In this document: positions 1 to 10,678 of the stretch, piece by piece
How positions within the stretch are numbered: the first letter of the stretch is position 1
How the letters are laid out: the number at the start of each line of letters is the position of its first letter
Assembly: GCA_016706685.1 (NCBI GenBank)
Contig: JADJJE010000025.1
Location: forward strand, 62,001 to 126,000
Length of the DNA stretch: 64,000 bases
Direction of reading: 5' to 3'
Source of the DNA: Sandaracinaceae bacterium
GTDB lineage: Bacteria; Myxococcota_A; Polyangia; Polyangiales; Houyiibacteriaceae
The notes under the pieces: generated by a model
Told to the model about the DNA's origin: nothing
Seen by the model: only the letters and a program-made list of their open reading frames with translations
Databases searched by the model: none
Program-made: the position numbers and the translations under genes

Positions 1-3000
1 CCGCCAAAGTGCTTGCGGAGCCCCAGCTGCAGCGCCGCCTCGAACGTGGCGATGCTCTTGGTCAGCTCCACGCTGGTGACCGGCAAGAGCACGCGCAGCG
101 CCTCCGAGTTGAGCGAGCGGCCCAGGTAGATGGCGCTCATTTCCTCGGGCACCTTGCCCAGCTTGGCCCGGCAGTAGGGCGTGTGCTGCGGACCGTTCCC
201 GGCACGCGGGTCTTGCACCTTGCCGCACGTCCTGCACACCACGAAGCCCTGCTGCGGCACGCTCTGGCCTGCAATCTCCATGGCGTGCCCCGTGTCGGAG
301 GTGCGCCCCATGTTCAGCTGGCGCACGTCCACTCCGCGCAGCAGCTCATAGCCAAACAGCAGCGCGTCGTTGTTCACCAGCCAGGCGGGCCCGCGCTTCT
401 GCCTGTCTTCGGGCACGTCCACCAGCGTGAGCAGCTCGTAGGACTCCTCCTCGCGGTCGTCACTCTCGTCCACGGTGGTGGCCTCGGCCAGCCGCATGCT
501 GGACCACGCCTGCTGAAAGCGAACCACAGAGCAAAGCTGCCCGGAGTCGGACCAGCCCGCCGCGCTGCAGCGTGGACACGCGGTCAGCTCGTCGGGTCGT
601 GCGGGAGCTGCACGCCAGTGGCAGCGCGGGCAGAAGCGCCACGCGTGCACCAGCGGGTACTCCTTGCTGCCCAGGTCGATCTGGTTGATTTTGACCTTGT
701 GCCCCTCCGCGTAGAACGTGTTGAAGGGCGCAAACTCCCGGAGCGCCTGCTGTGCCGGCCGCATGTACTCGAAGCGCAGCGACGCGCCGCGCGCCTTGGT
801 GTCGCCCGCCTCGGCAGGCCCCTGCGCCGGCGCGCTCGAGTGCTCCACGGGCGCCTCGTGCGAGCCACGGAGCACGGACTTCAGCGTCACGCCTGGCTCC
901 GGGAACGCGTAGTTGGGGAGCACGCTCTCGTCGCACAGCACCTGCATGGGCCCCTTGTTGCCCAGCCCCACCAGCACGCGCTTGTACGCGCGCAGCGCGT
1001 CGTCGATGACCCCGCGCTCGAACTCGGCGGCGTCGTTCACGTGCGCGTCACGGCCCGGCTCGGGGATGGCCACGCTCGGGTCCGCGTCTAGCTCCGCGCG
1101 GCGCGCGTCCAGCTCGCGGATGCGCTTGCGCAGGTCCTTCTGTTCCAGCTGAATGCGCTCGAAGGCCGCCAGCATGCGGCTCACCACGCCGCCCTCGGCC
1201 GCGAACGCCAGCAGCGCCTCGCGCGTGGGTTCGCTCACCGTGCCCTCGAACAGCTGCAAGAACTCCTGCGTGAGCGCGGCCTGGTTGGGCTCGTAGAACA
1301 CCTGGAACGAGCGCGGAAAGCCGTGTTCGTTGGCCTTGCCCAGCAGCATGCTCATGGTGCGCGGGATGCTGGCGTGCCCCTGCGAGTCGCGTGCCCAGCG
1401 GTCCATGGCGTGCGCTGCCAGCTGGCGCTTCAGCATCTCGGCCGCGTCCAAGAAGCAACCAGGGGGCCGCACCTCGCCGCGCAGCATCTCGTCGGGTGAG
1501 GCGTGGAAGTAGAGGTCGTGTGGCCGCGCGTTGGCGATGGTCATGACCAGCGCGTTGCCCGAGCTGCGGCCCGCCCGTCCCACGCGCTGCAGGTAGTTGG
1601 ACGCCAGCGGTGGCACCGAGCACAGCATGACCGCCTCGAGGTCACCGATGTCGATGCCCATCTCGAGCGTGGGCGTGCACGTGAGCAGGTTGGGCGCGTC
1701 CGCGCGGTTGCCCGTCTTGAACGCGATCTCGAGGGCCTCGCGCACCGGCCGCTCCAGCAGGCCCGTGTGCTCGCCCGTGAAGATGCGGTACACGCGGCCC
1801 GACCGGTAGAGCGCGCGGTAGTAGTCGCGGTCCGCATCGGCGCCAGCATCAGGCCCCGAGGGCGAGGCTTGGTAGTAGCCCTTGCGGCACTGGTAGTGGT
1901 TGCAGGGCCCGTGCTCCCAGATGGCAGCGGCCGCCGCGGGCAGGGTGGCGGTGCTGTTGCACACCGTGCAGTGCGCCTGCTGCACGCGTGACGTGACGCG
2001 CAGCGCGGCCGGGTCCAAGCCAAAGGCGCGGCTCTTGCCGCTGGGCACAGCGCGCACCACGCCTTGGATGGCCAGGCGCTCGAAGGCCTGCTCCAGCACC
2101 ATCCCGATGCCCGCGTCTTGCGGCTTGCACTTCAGGCTGCGCGAGGTCCAGTCGCGCCACCACGTCTTGCGGTTGGCGGGCGCCTGCAGCGTGTCGAACA
2201 CGGCGTGCTGCACGCCGTCGTACAAGAAGCGCGGCGCCACCGACTGCGGGCCAAAGGGCGAGAAGTGCGGGTTCTTGCGCTTGCTCAGCAAGAAGCGGTT
2301 GCCCGTCTTGGCATAGGCCGAGAGCAGCGGGTGGAACACGCCGCCGCGCATGCGCAGGCGCCGCACCAGCCCTTCCAGGAAGTGCCGCACCTCGGGTTCT
2401 TCGAGCGGCCCGCCGGGGCGCTGCAGCAGGCGGTGCTCCTCGAGGTATGCCGTGAGCCCGCGGGTGGCGGCCTCCATGCGCTGGTCGTCCACCGTGAGCG
2501 TGGAGCACACCGTGCCTTCGAGCGTGCGGCCCACCGTCACGCCGTAGCCGTACTCACGGGTGACCTCCCATGACAGGCGCTCGCGCAGCACCTTCAGCAC
2601 GGCGTTGCGCTTCTGGCGGACACCGTGCCGCGCCCCTCGGCGGCGTCCAGGTAGGCCACGTAGTCGGCGTGCTCGCGCAGGTCCGGAGGCATGAAGGTGG
2701 CCACCATGCGTGCCTCGCCCAGCCGCTCGCTCCAGTGTTCCAGCATGCGCGGCGCCAGGTCATTCAGCGGCAGCTCACCGCCTGCCTGCACCAGCGTGCT
2801 CTGCATGGCGGTGCGCAGGTTGAAGCGGTAGGTGCGGCCCGCAAAGAAGCCGGCCCGGTGCGAGGCGTCTTGCACCGAGTCCGTGAAGGCCAGCAGCTTG
2901 CGCTCGTCTCCCGTGCCCGCGGCGCCGCCGCTACCGTGGAACGGGCTGTGGAACAGGTGCGACACGGCCACGCTGCTCAGGCTGGCGGCGCGGCTGCCCA

Positions 3001-4831
3001 AGATGCGCAGCGCGTCGTCGGCGCCGCACTTGGGGCACAGCGCGCGGAAGCGGTGCTTGTCGTTCTGGTCGCCGTAGACCGCCGCGGGCACCATGAGCAC
3101 CCCACCTGGCTGGCAGCTGCACTGGTCTTCGCCCATGGCCACGCGCAGGCAGCTTGGGCACACGCGCTCGGGGAGGCGCAGCTGGTTGTCGTCTTCGCGC
3201 TGCTCGTGAAGCTGCACGAAGCGCGCCTCTTCGGCCTTGCGCAGGTAGGCCTCGCCCACGCTGCGGCTGTCGCCCTTGAGCTTGGGGCTGCCCTCCACCA
3301 CCAGCGCGCCCAGGCCATCGGCGCCGCACTCGCGGCAGTAGACCAGCGGCAGGTAGTGCTCGTTCGGGGGGGCGTCCAGCTCGTCACGCCACGCAAACGT
3401 GTGGCCGCTGGGCTGCAGGCGCCGCACCAGGCCGCGCAGCTCGCGCACCCAGAGCTGCACCTGCACCGTCAAGAAGGGCCGCAGCTGCCCGTGGCTGCGC
3501 GTGCGCGCAAACGCCACCAGCCCCAGAAAGCTGCTCAGCAGCTGCCAGCGCACGTTGGCTGGTTGGTCGGCCAGGCGCTGGTCGGCGGCGGCCAGGTGCT
3601 CCACCACCTGCGCCCAGTCGCGCGGGCCACCGAGGCCGTCGCGCCCGCGAATGGCCATGAGCACGCGCCGCAAGAACACATGACGCGTGAGGCGCAGGCC
3701 CACCTCCACGGGGTCCAGCGCTTCGCCATCCGGCACGTGCAGGTCCAGCCACGAGTTGGCCTGGGCACGCAGATAGGCGTCGGGGTCACTGAACGCTGCC
3801 GGGTCGATCAGCGTGGGGGCTAGCGCGGCGCCGTCGGGCCCATGCGTGTCCAGCGGGTCACGCGTGATGGCGCTGCCCTCGGGCCCTTCGGCTTCGAGCG
3901 GCGGGAACACCTCGTCGAGATCCTTGCGGTCTTCGCCCACCACCGCGTCCAGCGTCATGGGCTCGCCGAACACCTCTTGGGCAAACTCCACCAGCAGCTG
4001 CTTGCTGCGCGTCAGGTCCCCGCTGCCGATGGTGGCCGACGTGCCCACGCACCCGAGGTGCCCCGCGGGCGTGCCCAGGCGCGCCTTCAGGCGCCGAATC
4101 AAGCAGGCCACGTCGCTGCCCTGCGCGCCGTCGTAGGTGTGCAGCTCGTCCAGCACCAGGTACTTGAGCGCCAGCGCGTCATTGCGGTGCCACAGCGCCT
4201 GGTCCGCGGGCCGCATGAGCAGCAGGTCCAGCATGCGGTAGTTGGTGAGCAGGATGTCCGGCGGTGACTGCCGCAGGACCTTGCGGTCATCCACCAGGTG
4301 CCGCGCCCCACGCACGCCGTGCTTGCCCTCGCCGCCCACGTAGAGGCCCGCCGTCACGCGCTGCAGCTCGGGCCGCGCCGCCAGCTCCTTGGCGATGCGC
4401 TCGGCCTGGTCCGTGGCCAGCGCGTTCATGGGGTACAGGATGATGGCCTTGATGCCCGGCTCCCCCGCGTGCCGCAGGCAGTGGTCCAGGATGGGGTACA
4501 GGAAGCACTCGGTCTTGCCCGAGCCCGTGCCCGTGGTCACCAGCGTGGCCTCGGGCGTGTGCCCATCGCGCGAGCTCAGCCGCTGGAACGCACGCAGCTG
4601 GTGCGCATAGGGCGTGAAGCGCGGGGCCACCGTGAGCGGGATGGTCTCTCCCGTGGCCTCGCGGAACGGCAGCCGCACGTCCACGAAGGGCCCCTTGAAG
4701 AGCCCGTGGGTGGGGTGCGTGAGGTGCGCGAACAGCGCCTGCTCCAGCTGCGCGTCCTTGAACCCGAAGGTGGTGCGCAGGTAGTCGAGGAGCGTGCCTC
4801 GCAGCTGGTGGGCGACGGTGAGGGGCAGCAT
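1..4831 (-). CDS. Large SF2 DEAD/DEAH-type helicase with DUF1998-like C-terminal region (partial, frameshifted)
   Basis: Probable nucleic-acid helicase of an anti-phage system. Seen: Walker A TTGTGSGKTE near residue 100, then LYPMNAL, LLTNYRMLD, a DEXH-type Walker B LVLDELHTYDGAQ, CVGTSATIG, and in the second half motif VI QRVGRAGRSSGNA preceded by MGIDIGDLEAVML. Farther on are cysteine pairs (FCPRC, ACPRC, VVCRTCGK). The last residues before the window edge (SIATFEAALQLGLRKHFGG) look like the beginning of a DUF1998 domain. The frame from 4831 breaks at about 2620; the -1 neighbour frame then stays open to base 1, so the gene is at least 1,600 codons and runs off the left edge. Size and architecture are closest to DruE of Druantia systems, or to large YprA/MrfA-like helicases; the assignment to Druantia is inference because its partner genes are not visible. 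Divergent from the AAA/PIN pair. Confidence 0.8.
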
Positions 4832-4998
4832 GAGGGAAGGGCGATAGCGGGAAACCAGCGGGGGCTGCGCCGCGGTGGGAGCCGCATCCCCATCAACGCG
4901 CCGTGGGGTGCACGGCGCGTGGGGGACCGTACTACAGACCAGGCGTCGGGTGGTGCGTGAAGCTGGCCAAGCGTGGAGACCTGCACGATACTCATGGC

Positions 4999-6276
4999 GT
5001 GGCTGCCAACCTCGAGAGTGTCCGTCTAGGCGCGTTCAAGTCCTATCGCGGACAAGAGCTGTCGCTCGGACCCATGACCTTGCTGGTGGGTCGCAATGGC
5101 AGCGGAAAGTCCAACGCGCTCGACGCTTTGTCCCTGCTTGCGCTGTTGGCTGAGGAGCGTGACGTCAACGACCTCGAGCGCGGCGACTTCGAGGTGGCTG
5201 GGCTGCGGGGCGGGGTGAGCGGAGCAGCGCCGTTTGGCAAGACTCCCATCGAGGTGGGCTGCTCGGTGCGCCTGGAAGACGGTTCCCTCGCGGAGCTCGA
5301 TGTGACGATCGACATCGAGGGGCGTCCGGAGATCTTGTCTGAGACGCTGAAGCTCACAACCAAGGCCGCGGTGAGGGTGCTCATTCAGTCGGGCCGGCAG
5401 CACAGCGCCTCCGGCATCTCGGACGCCAAGGTCTATAGTGCAGGACAGCCCAAGACCTATCACCTGCTCTCGTCGCGTCTTGCGGTGGTGCAGGCGGTGG
5501 GCAAGGTGCCCGGAGACTCGGCTGCGCGCCGTCTTGTGGTGGAGACATGCGAGCAGGTTCTGGGCGTGTTGCGAGGCGTGTTCGTGTTGGACCCCGTGCC
5601 CAGCGGCATGCGCCAGTACGCGCGCGTTGGCTCACCTCCCGACCGCGCCGGCGCCAACCTCTCCGCCGTGGTGTACGCCCTGCGCAAGAACAAGCGGGCA
5701 TGGACACGGCTCACCGAGCTGGTGCAGGCGCTGGTGGAGACCCACATCGAAGAGATCACCTTCGTGGAGGCCAAGCTCCCAGGCGACCGGCTGATGGACG
5801 TCATGGTGGCGCTGCGCGAGCGCGTGGGACGGCAGCACTTTACCACCGACGCGCGCGTGATGAGCGACGGCACGCTGCGCTACCTCTCCATCGTGGCGTC
5901 GCTCCTGCACCTTCGTGCCTCGGGGTCTTTCGGTACCACGCTGGTGGTCGAAGAGATTGAGAACGGCCTCTTCCCCAGTCAGGCCCGGCGGGTGCTGGAT
6001 CTGCTCCGCGAAGAGGCGTCGGAGCAGAGCGTGCGCCTGCTGGCGACCACGCACTCGCCGGCCCTCTTGGACGCGCTGCACCCTGCGGACCATGCCAGTG
6101 TGATCCTGTGCGACCGGCAGCCCGACGGGCTCAGTCGGCTTCAGCGGCTGACCGATCATCCCCGCTACGTAGAGATCGCTGGCGCCGGCGCCGTGGGGCG
6201 GGCGATCACGCGCGGCGAGCTGGAGCGCGAGCCAGCGCCCCGTGCGCGCTCCGTGGCGGAGCTGTTCGGCACATGA
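4999..6276 (+). CDS. AAA family ATPase (AAA_15/21, RecF/OLD-like ABC-type ATPase)
   Basis: SMC/OLD-type ATPase, likely the sensor or motor of a two-gene unit with the PIN protein that overlaps its end. Seen: LGAFKSYRG followed by Walker A GRNGSGKSNALD, a signature-like region MSDGTLRYLSIVASLL, Walker B TTLVVEEIENGLFP, and the ATTHSPALLDAL switch motif. No TOPRIM domain follows, so it is not a full OLD nuclease. The open frame begins at 4903 (GTG) but the family normally starts just before the LGAFKSYRG strand; I favour GTG 4999 (425 aa), with GTG 4957 as an alternative. No convincing Shine-Dalgarno site decides it. The stop overlaps the next ATG (ATGA). Confidence 0.8.
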   Translation: MAANLESVRLGAFKSYRGQELSLGPMTLLVGRNGSGKSNALDALSLLALLAEERDVNDLERGDFEVAGLRGGVSGAAPFGKTPIEVGCSVRLEDGSLAELDVTIDIEGRPEILSETLKLTTKAAVRVLIQSGRQHSASGISDAKVYSAGQPKTYHLLSSRLAVVQAVGKVPGDSAARRLVVETCEQVLGVLRGVFVLDPVPSGMRQYARVGSPPDRAGANLSAVVYALRKNKRAWTRLTELVQALVETHIEEITFVEAKLPGDRLMDVMVALRERVGRQHFTTDARVMSDGTLRYLSIVASLLHLRASGSFGTTLVVEEIENGLFPSQARRVLDLLREEASEQSVRLLATTHSPALLDALHPADHASVILCDRQPDGLSRLQRLTDHPRYVEIAGAGAVGRAITRGELEREPAPRARSVAELFGT

Positions 6277-6770
6277 GTTCCACCGTGCCTCGTCGCACAC
6301 TGGAGCTCTTGGACACCAGCGTGCTGCTCAATCTCCTGCGAGTGCCGTTCGAGTCCGACCACGCGGACGACGTGCAGGCCGAGCTCGATGCCAAGTGGAA
6401 GCGCGGCGTCGAGTTTCGCCTGCCGCTCGCGGCGCTCATCGAAGCGGGGGATCATGTGGGGCGCGTCGACAACGGCACCAAGCGTCGCCAGTGTGCGGTG
6501 CGCCTTCGAAAGCTGATCGAGGCCACGCTCGACGGCACTGCGCCCTGGTCGTTCGCGCCCCTCGAGTGGGACGCCACGTTCCTCAAGCAGGTCATCTCCA
6601 TGCCGAGCGCCGAGCTGGTGGATTCGCTCGCCGCCAAGCGCCTGGAGATGGGGGACCTGGTCATCCTCGCTGAGCTGCGCCGCCTGCGAAGCAACCTGGA
6701 TCAGAAGGTGATCCGGGTCGTCATCTGGACCCTCGACGAGCAGCTTCGTTCGGCGGCGGAGCTACCCTGA
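6273..6770 (+). CDS. PIN-domain-like nuclease partner of the AAA ATPase
   Basis: Small probable ribonuclease of the PIN fold, 165 aa. Seen: the N-terminal acidic motif LELLDTSVLLNLLR, a central acidic residue in LAALIEAGDHV, and the C-terminal acidic motif RLEMGDLVILAEL; these match the positions of the PIN active-site carboxylates. The start ATG at 6273 lies inside the ATPase stop (ATGA), so the two are translationally coupled. PIN toxins normally pair with small DNA-binding antitoxins; here the partner is an ATPase, a pattern typical of ATPase-effector defence pairs. Effector role is inference. Confidence 0.65.
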   Translation: MSSTVPRRTLELLDTSVLLNLLRVPFESDHADDVQAELDAKWKRGVEFRLPLAALIEAGDHVGRVDNGTKRRQCAVRLRKLIEATLDGTAPWSFAPLEWDATFLKQVISMPSAELVDSLAAKRLEMGDLVILAELRRLRSNLDQKVIRVVIWTLDEQLRSAAELP

Positions 6771-6817
6771 TCCGCACAGGCGTTGGACAGTGCTCGTCGG
6801 CGGAGTATGAATTTTGT

Positions 6818-7045
6818 ATGCGCAAGGCCCGCGTCACGGTCACGGTTCGGAAAGAGGTGCTTGCCAAGGTGGAGCGACAGGTTCGCAAAGGGCGCGCCAA
6901 ATCCGTGAGCGCGTGGGTCGACGCGGCGATGGAGGAGAAGTCGCGACGAGAAGACCTCGCAGCACTGCTCACTGAGATGAAAGCGGAGAACGGCCCGGCC
7001 ACGGCCAAAGAGGAAGCATGGGCCCGAGCCGTCCTCGGCCTGTAG
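6818..7045 (+). CDS. Ribbon-helix-helix-like antitoxin
   Basis: 75-residue protein with an N-terminal strand (RKARVTVTVRKEVLAKVE) followed by two helices, and an acidic C-terminal tail, as in CopG/RHH-type VapB antitoxins. It overlaps the following PIN remnant by 28 bases, the standard antitoxin-toxin arrangement. Presumably it once repressed its own promoter and neutralised the PIN protein. Because the toxin appears internally deleted, the antitoxin may no longer have a functional partner. Family assignment rests on size, strand-helix-helix pattern and context. Confidence 0.65.
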   Translation: MRKARVTVTVRKEVLAKVERQVRKGRAKSVSAWVDAAMEEKSRREDLAALLTEMKAENGPATAKEEAWARAVLGL

Positions 7046-7269
7046 TGTTCGACGCGGGGGCGTTCATCGCTTTCGAGAAGAACGAGGTGCAGCCGCTCGA
7101 CTTGGAAGAAGCCATGGCCACTGGGATTCTCTGCGGCGACCGGAACGTCAACGACGTCGTGGACGCCAGCGTCGTGCTGCTCGCTCGTCGCTGTGGAGCC
7201 TGCATCGTCACGAGTGACCCAGACGATCTTCGGCGCATCGACCCGAACGTCGTCTTGGTCCCCTGCTGA
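7018..7269 (+). pseudogene. Internally deleted VapC-type PIN toxin
   Basis: 83 aa, against about 130 for VapC family members. The N-terminus VVFDAGAFIAFEKN matches the first PIN motif, and the C-terminal half (NVNDVVDASVVLLARR, then IVTSDPDDLRRI) matches the last two motifs and ends normally. The middle, which should carry the second acidic residue and about 45-50 residues, is missing: EKN runs straight into EVQPLDLEEA. The frame is intact, so the deletion was in frame. Overlaps the antitoxin gene by 28 bases. Most likely inactive. Confidence 0.7.
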
Positions 7270-7346
7270 GCGAGCGGTGGCCCCACCCGCCCCGATGTAA
7301 GCGCAGGTGCGTGACATACCACATGCTGCATGCTAGCCATGCGGCC

Positions 7347-8720
7347 ATGAACGCGTGGACGCGGTTTGGGTTCGTCGCTTTGTGTGGCGTGTTGGGGGTG
7401 GGCTGCCTGAGCGAGACGCGCTACGTGTGCCCGCCCGGCAGCGACGTGACCGCGTCCACCCGCTGCGGCGTGGCGTGCGCCTCGGGTGAGCTGAGCGCCA
7501 GCGTGTGCGACGAGGTCCGCGCCGCGTGCGCCGACGGGCGCCTCACCGCGATTGACTGCGCCGGCATCGACGGCGACCTGGGCGTGCAGGACATGGGCAC
7601 GGACCAAGCCGACGTGGGGCCGGACATGGACGTGACGGCGGACACGGGCGTGGACCAGGGACCGTGCGGCGCGTGCGGGGTTGATGCGCCGCTGTGCAAC
7701 ACGGCCACCATGCAGTGCGTGGAGTGCTTGGGCGTGGGGGATTGCGGCGGGGACACGCCGCAGTGCAATGCTGCGGGGGAGTGCGTGGAGTGCCTGAGCG
7801 GAGCGCACTGCAGCGGAGACACGCTGGTGTGCTCGAACGGAAGATGCGTGGGCTGCGAGGACGAGGACGACTGCACCGCGGCCGAACCGGTGTGTCAGCC
7901 CGCGGGACAGACTTGTGGCAACTGCGTGGATCGCGGACTGCTTGAACTACCCGACGCTGCCCTCCTGCAACCTGGGCACAGGGGCGTGCGTGGCCTGCGA
8001 TGAGGAGAACGAGAGCGCTGACTGCGGCGAGGGTTCCCCGACGCCGCGCTGTAGCGCCAGCCGCCAGTGCGTCCAGTGCCGCGTGAACACCAGCAACTTG
8101 GACTGCCGCAGCACGACTGCCTCGCAATGCGTTAGCAACAGCTGCGCCAGCTGCACGACCAACGCGCACTGCGCGCACCTGACGAACACGCCGTACTGCT
8201 TCAACAACGCCTGCCGGGCCTGCACGCCGACGAGCGAGGACGATGACTGCAACGGCAACACGTGCAATCCCGTCACGCGCGCTTGCACGAACACCGCCAT
8301 CGGGTCGCAGGGCGTGTGCGAGTCCTGCGTGTCGGACAGCGACTGCAGCCAGGCGGACGGGACCTCGCGGTGCATCCGCATGAACTACATGGGCACGCTC
8401 AGGGGCGGGTACTGCTTGCTGCAGGGACCCACCTGCGATCGGCCATTCGGGGTGTTCATCAACCAGCAGAGCTTGTCGGGAGCGGCTGCGACAAACTACT
8501 GCGGTATCGACCAGAGCGCGGTCAGCTGTGAGGCTGTGAGAGCGCTCCAAGTCAGTCGCACGTGTCCGAGCGGCAACGCCAATGAGTGCGTGGCCGACGG
8601 GGCGCTGTGCGCCATGGTGGGGGCCTCAGCAATCGATGCACCTATCCTTGCTCCTCGCCGGATGAGTGCCTTCCTACAGGCCCTGCCTCAAGTTGCGGCG
8701 CTGGACGCTGCGGATCGTGA
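7347..8720 (+). CDS. Cysteine-rich lipoprotein, myxobacterial type (two frameshifts)
   Basis: Predicted outer-surface or secreted lipoprotein of unknown role. ATG 7347 gives a lipoprotein signal peptide ending in a lipobox (GVLGVGC). An Asp/Gly-rich linker (QDMGTDQADVGPDMD) leads into cysteine-rich units of the form CVECLG-GDCGGDTPQCN. The frame breaks at about 7930, where the neighbouring frame continues with more cysteine units (CLNYPTLPSCNLG), and again at about 8622 in a GGTGGGGGCC stretch, after which the real C-terminus (LSNRCTYPCSSPDEC ... GAGRCGS) is read and stops at 8720. The stop overlaps the ATG of the next gene (TGATG). I treat the frameshifts as probable sequence errors. Confidence 0.7.
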
Positions 8721-10655
8721 TGCGACGCGCCATGCACTTCGCGCCACGGTCATTCACCACCCTCGTCCTGCTTGCTATCACCCCCCTCGGTTGCGCGGAT
8801 CTGGGGTGCCCCGATGGCACCGTCCTCGATCGCCAGCAGGGGATGTGCGTGCGCACGTCTAGCGACCTGGGCGTGCAGGACGTCGGCACGCACCACGGGG
8901 ACATGGGGCCCGACACGGGAATGGCCCTGGACCAGGGGCCTTGCCCACCATGCGGGGTGGCAACACCGCTGTGCAACGTCGCCACTATGGAGTGCGTGGA
9001 GTGCCTTGGCATCGGCGACTGCGGCGGGGACAGACCGCAGTGCGACGTGGCCACTGGGATGTGCGTGGCTTGCTTGAACAGCACGCACTGCGGTGGCGAT
9101 GCGCCGGTGTGCTCGAGTGGCGCCTGCGTGCGCGGGCGAGTGCCTCCCCGGCACGGTGCAGACAGCGGCCGCCACCCCCAGCTCTCCTGCTACGTGCGCG
9201 CCGTGCGTCGCTGGCCAGCATTGTGCGGGCGGCACAAGCCCGGCAGTCGCTTGCGCGGCGGAGACCTGGGACCACGATGCCGACCCAGCCACCGCGTGCG
9301 TGCCCTGGACGGTCTGCGGGGGTGGCACGTACATGACGGCTGCTGGCACTGCCACCGCCAACCGGACCTGCGCAGGTTGTCCCTTGGGCACCTTCAACCC
9401 CGCCTCCTCCAACGTCTCCATGTGCACCGCCTGGCGCGAGTGTGCGTACCTCGAGAACGAAGACACGCCGGGGACCGCGTTGGCTGACCGGACCTGCTTT
9501 TTGACCGGCGCGATCCTTCAGTTCGGTACGTCAGCCTCTGACGAAGCGACGAGCATCAGCGCTAGCGAGTCCAGCATGGCCATCGTGGGGAACACCTACG
9601 GCGCATTCTCTGGGCAGACCAACAGCGGTGAGCGGGACGTCTTCGTCCAGCGGTACAACTCCACCACGGGTACTCTTCAGTGGACGCGACAGTTCGGCAC
9701 AGAAGGCCTGGACCGTGTCTTCGCGGTGACCCTCAGCCTCGGCGATGCGGTTGTCTTGGCCGGTGACTTCGGGTTCGGCGACCCCTTCGTTCGGCAGTAC
9801 GGCGCCGACGGCGACCTAGACTGGCACCACGACACCACGTGGACCACCCAAGCGGTGAGCGCGGGGGGCGACGGAAGCGTCTTCGTGGTGGGATACGTTG
9901 ATGGCGCGCTGCCCGGGCAGAGTCCCCTCGGCTACACCGACGCCATCTTGCAGAAGTACAGCGCAACGGGAGTTCTCCTCTGGACCCGCCAGTTCGGCAC
10001 CTCGGAGCCAGACCAGGCGACTGCTGTTGCCGTTGGCAGCGATGGCACGATGGTCGTCGTCGGCAGCACTTATGGCGCCTTCCCAGGGCACACGCCCTTG
10101 GTCGAAGCGGATGTCTTCATTCGGAAGTTCGACGCAGACGGAACGGTCCTCTGGACGCAGCAGTTCGGCACAACCAATATCGATTGGGCTAAAGCCGTGG
10201 CTATCGATCACGAAGGTGCCGTGGCTGTCGTTGGCTATACACACGCGGCCCTGCCTGGGCAGAGCCACGTAGGGAGTGCCGACGCTTTCGTGCGCAAGTA
10301 CGACGCGGCCGGTGGCCTCCTCTGGACACGACAGTTCGGTGGAGCGGGGTGGGATGGCTCCTTCGGTGTGAGCATGACCCCGAATGGCCGCGTGCTGGTT
10401 GCGGGCGGCGTCACTGGCGCGCTACCCGGCCACGTGGCAAACGGCGCCGCCGATGTGTTCCTAGTCACGTACGATCCCGCCGGGACACTCCTGCGCAGGC
10501 GTCAGTTCGGAACATCCGGTGGTGACTCTGCGCAGGCTGTGACCACGACTAGCGACGGTCGCGCGTACGTTGTGGGTCCCGTCCAACACGCCCTGCCCGG
10601 GCACATCAGCGCGGGCGGCCTGGACGCGTTCTTGTGGACGGTCATCGGTCCATGA
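8720..10655 (+). CDS. Cysteine-rich lipoprotein with SBBP-type beta-propeller repeats (one frameshift)
   Basis: Paralogue of the preceding protein at its N-terminus: lipobox TPLGC, the same Asp-rich linker and the same CVECLG/CGGD cysteine units. The frame breaks at about 9131 and resumes with a GCC2/GCC3-like segment (CLPGTVQTA, CAPCVAGQHC, GCPLGTFNP). Residues after this form at least six repeats built on a WTRQFGT core, about 50 residues apart, each with VVGxTxGALPGQ and DAFVRKYDA elements; this matches SBBP repeats, which fold as beta-propellers. Likely exported and anchored at the outer membrane. ATG 8720 shares a base with the upstream stop, so the two genes are coupled. Confidence 0.75.
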
Positions 10656-10678
10656 AAGGGGGCCGTCCGTTGTCCTAG

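Noticed and set aside
9..1091. Long rightward frame opposite the large helicase gene
   Set aside because: Rich in Arg, Ala, His and Leu without motifs; a mirror of the true leftward frame in GC-rich DNA.
2570..3823. 417-codon rightward frame opposite the first helicase
   Set aside because: No start signal or domain; the leftward frame has clear helicase motifs.
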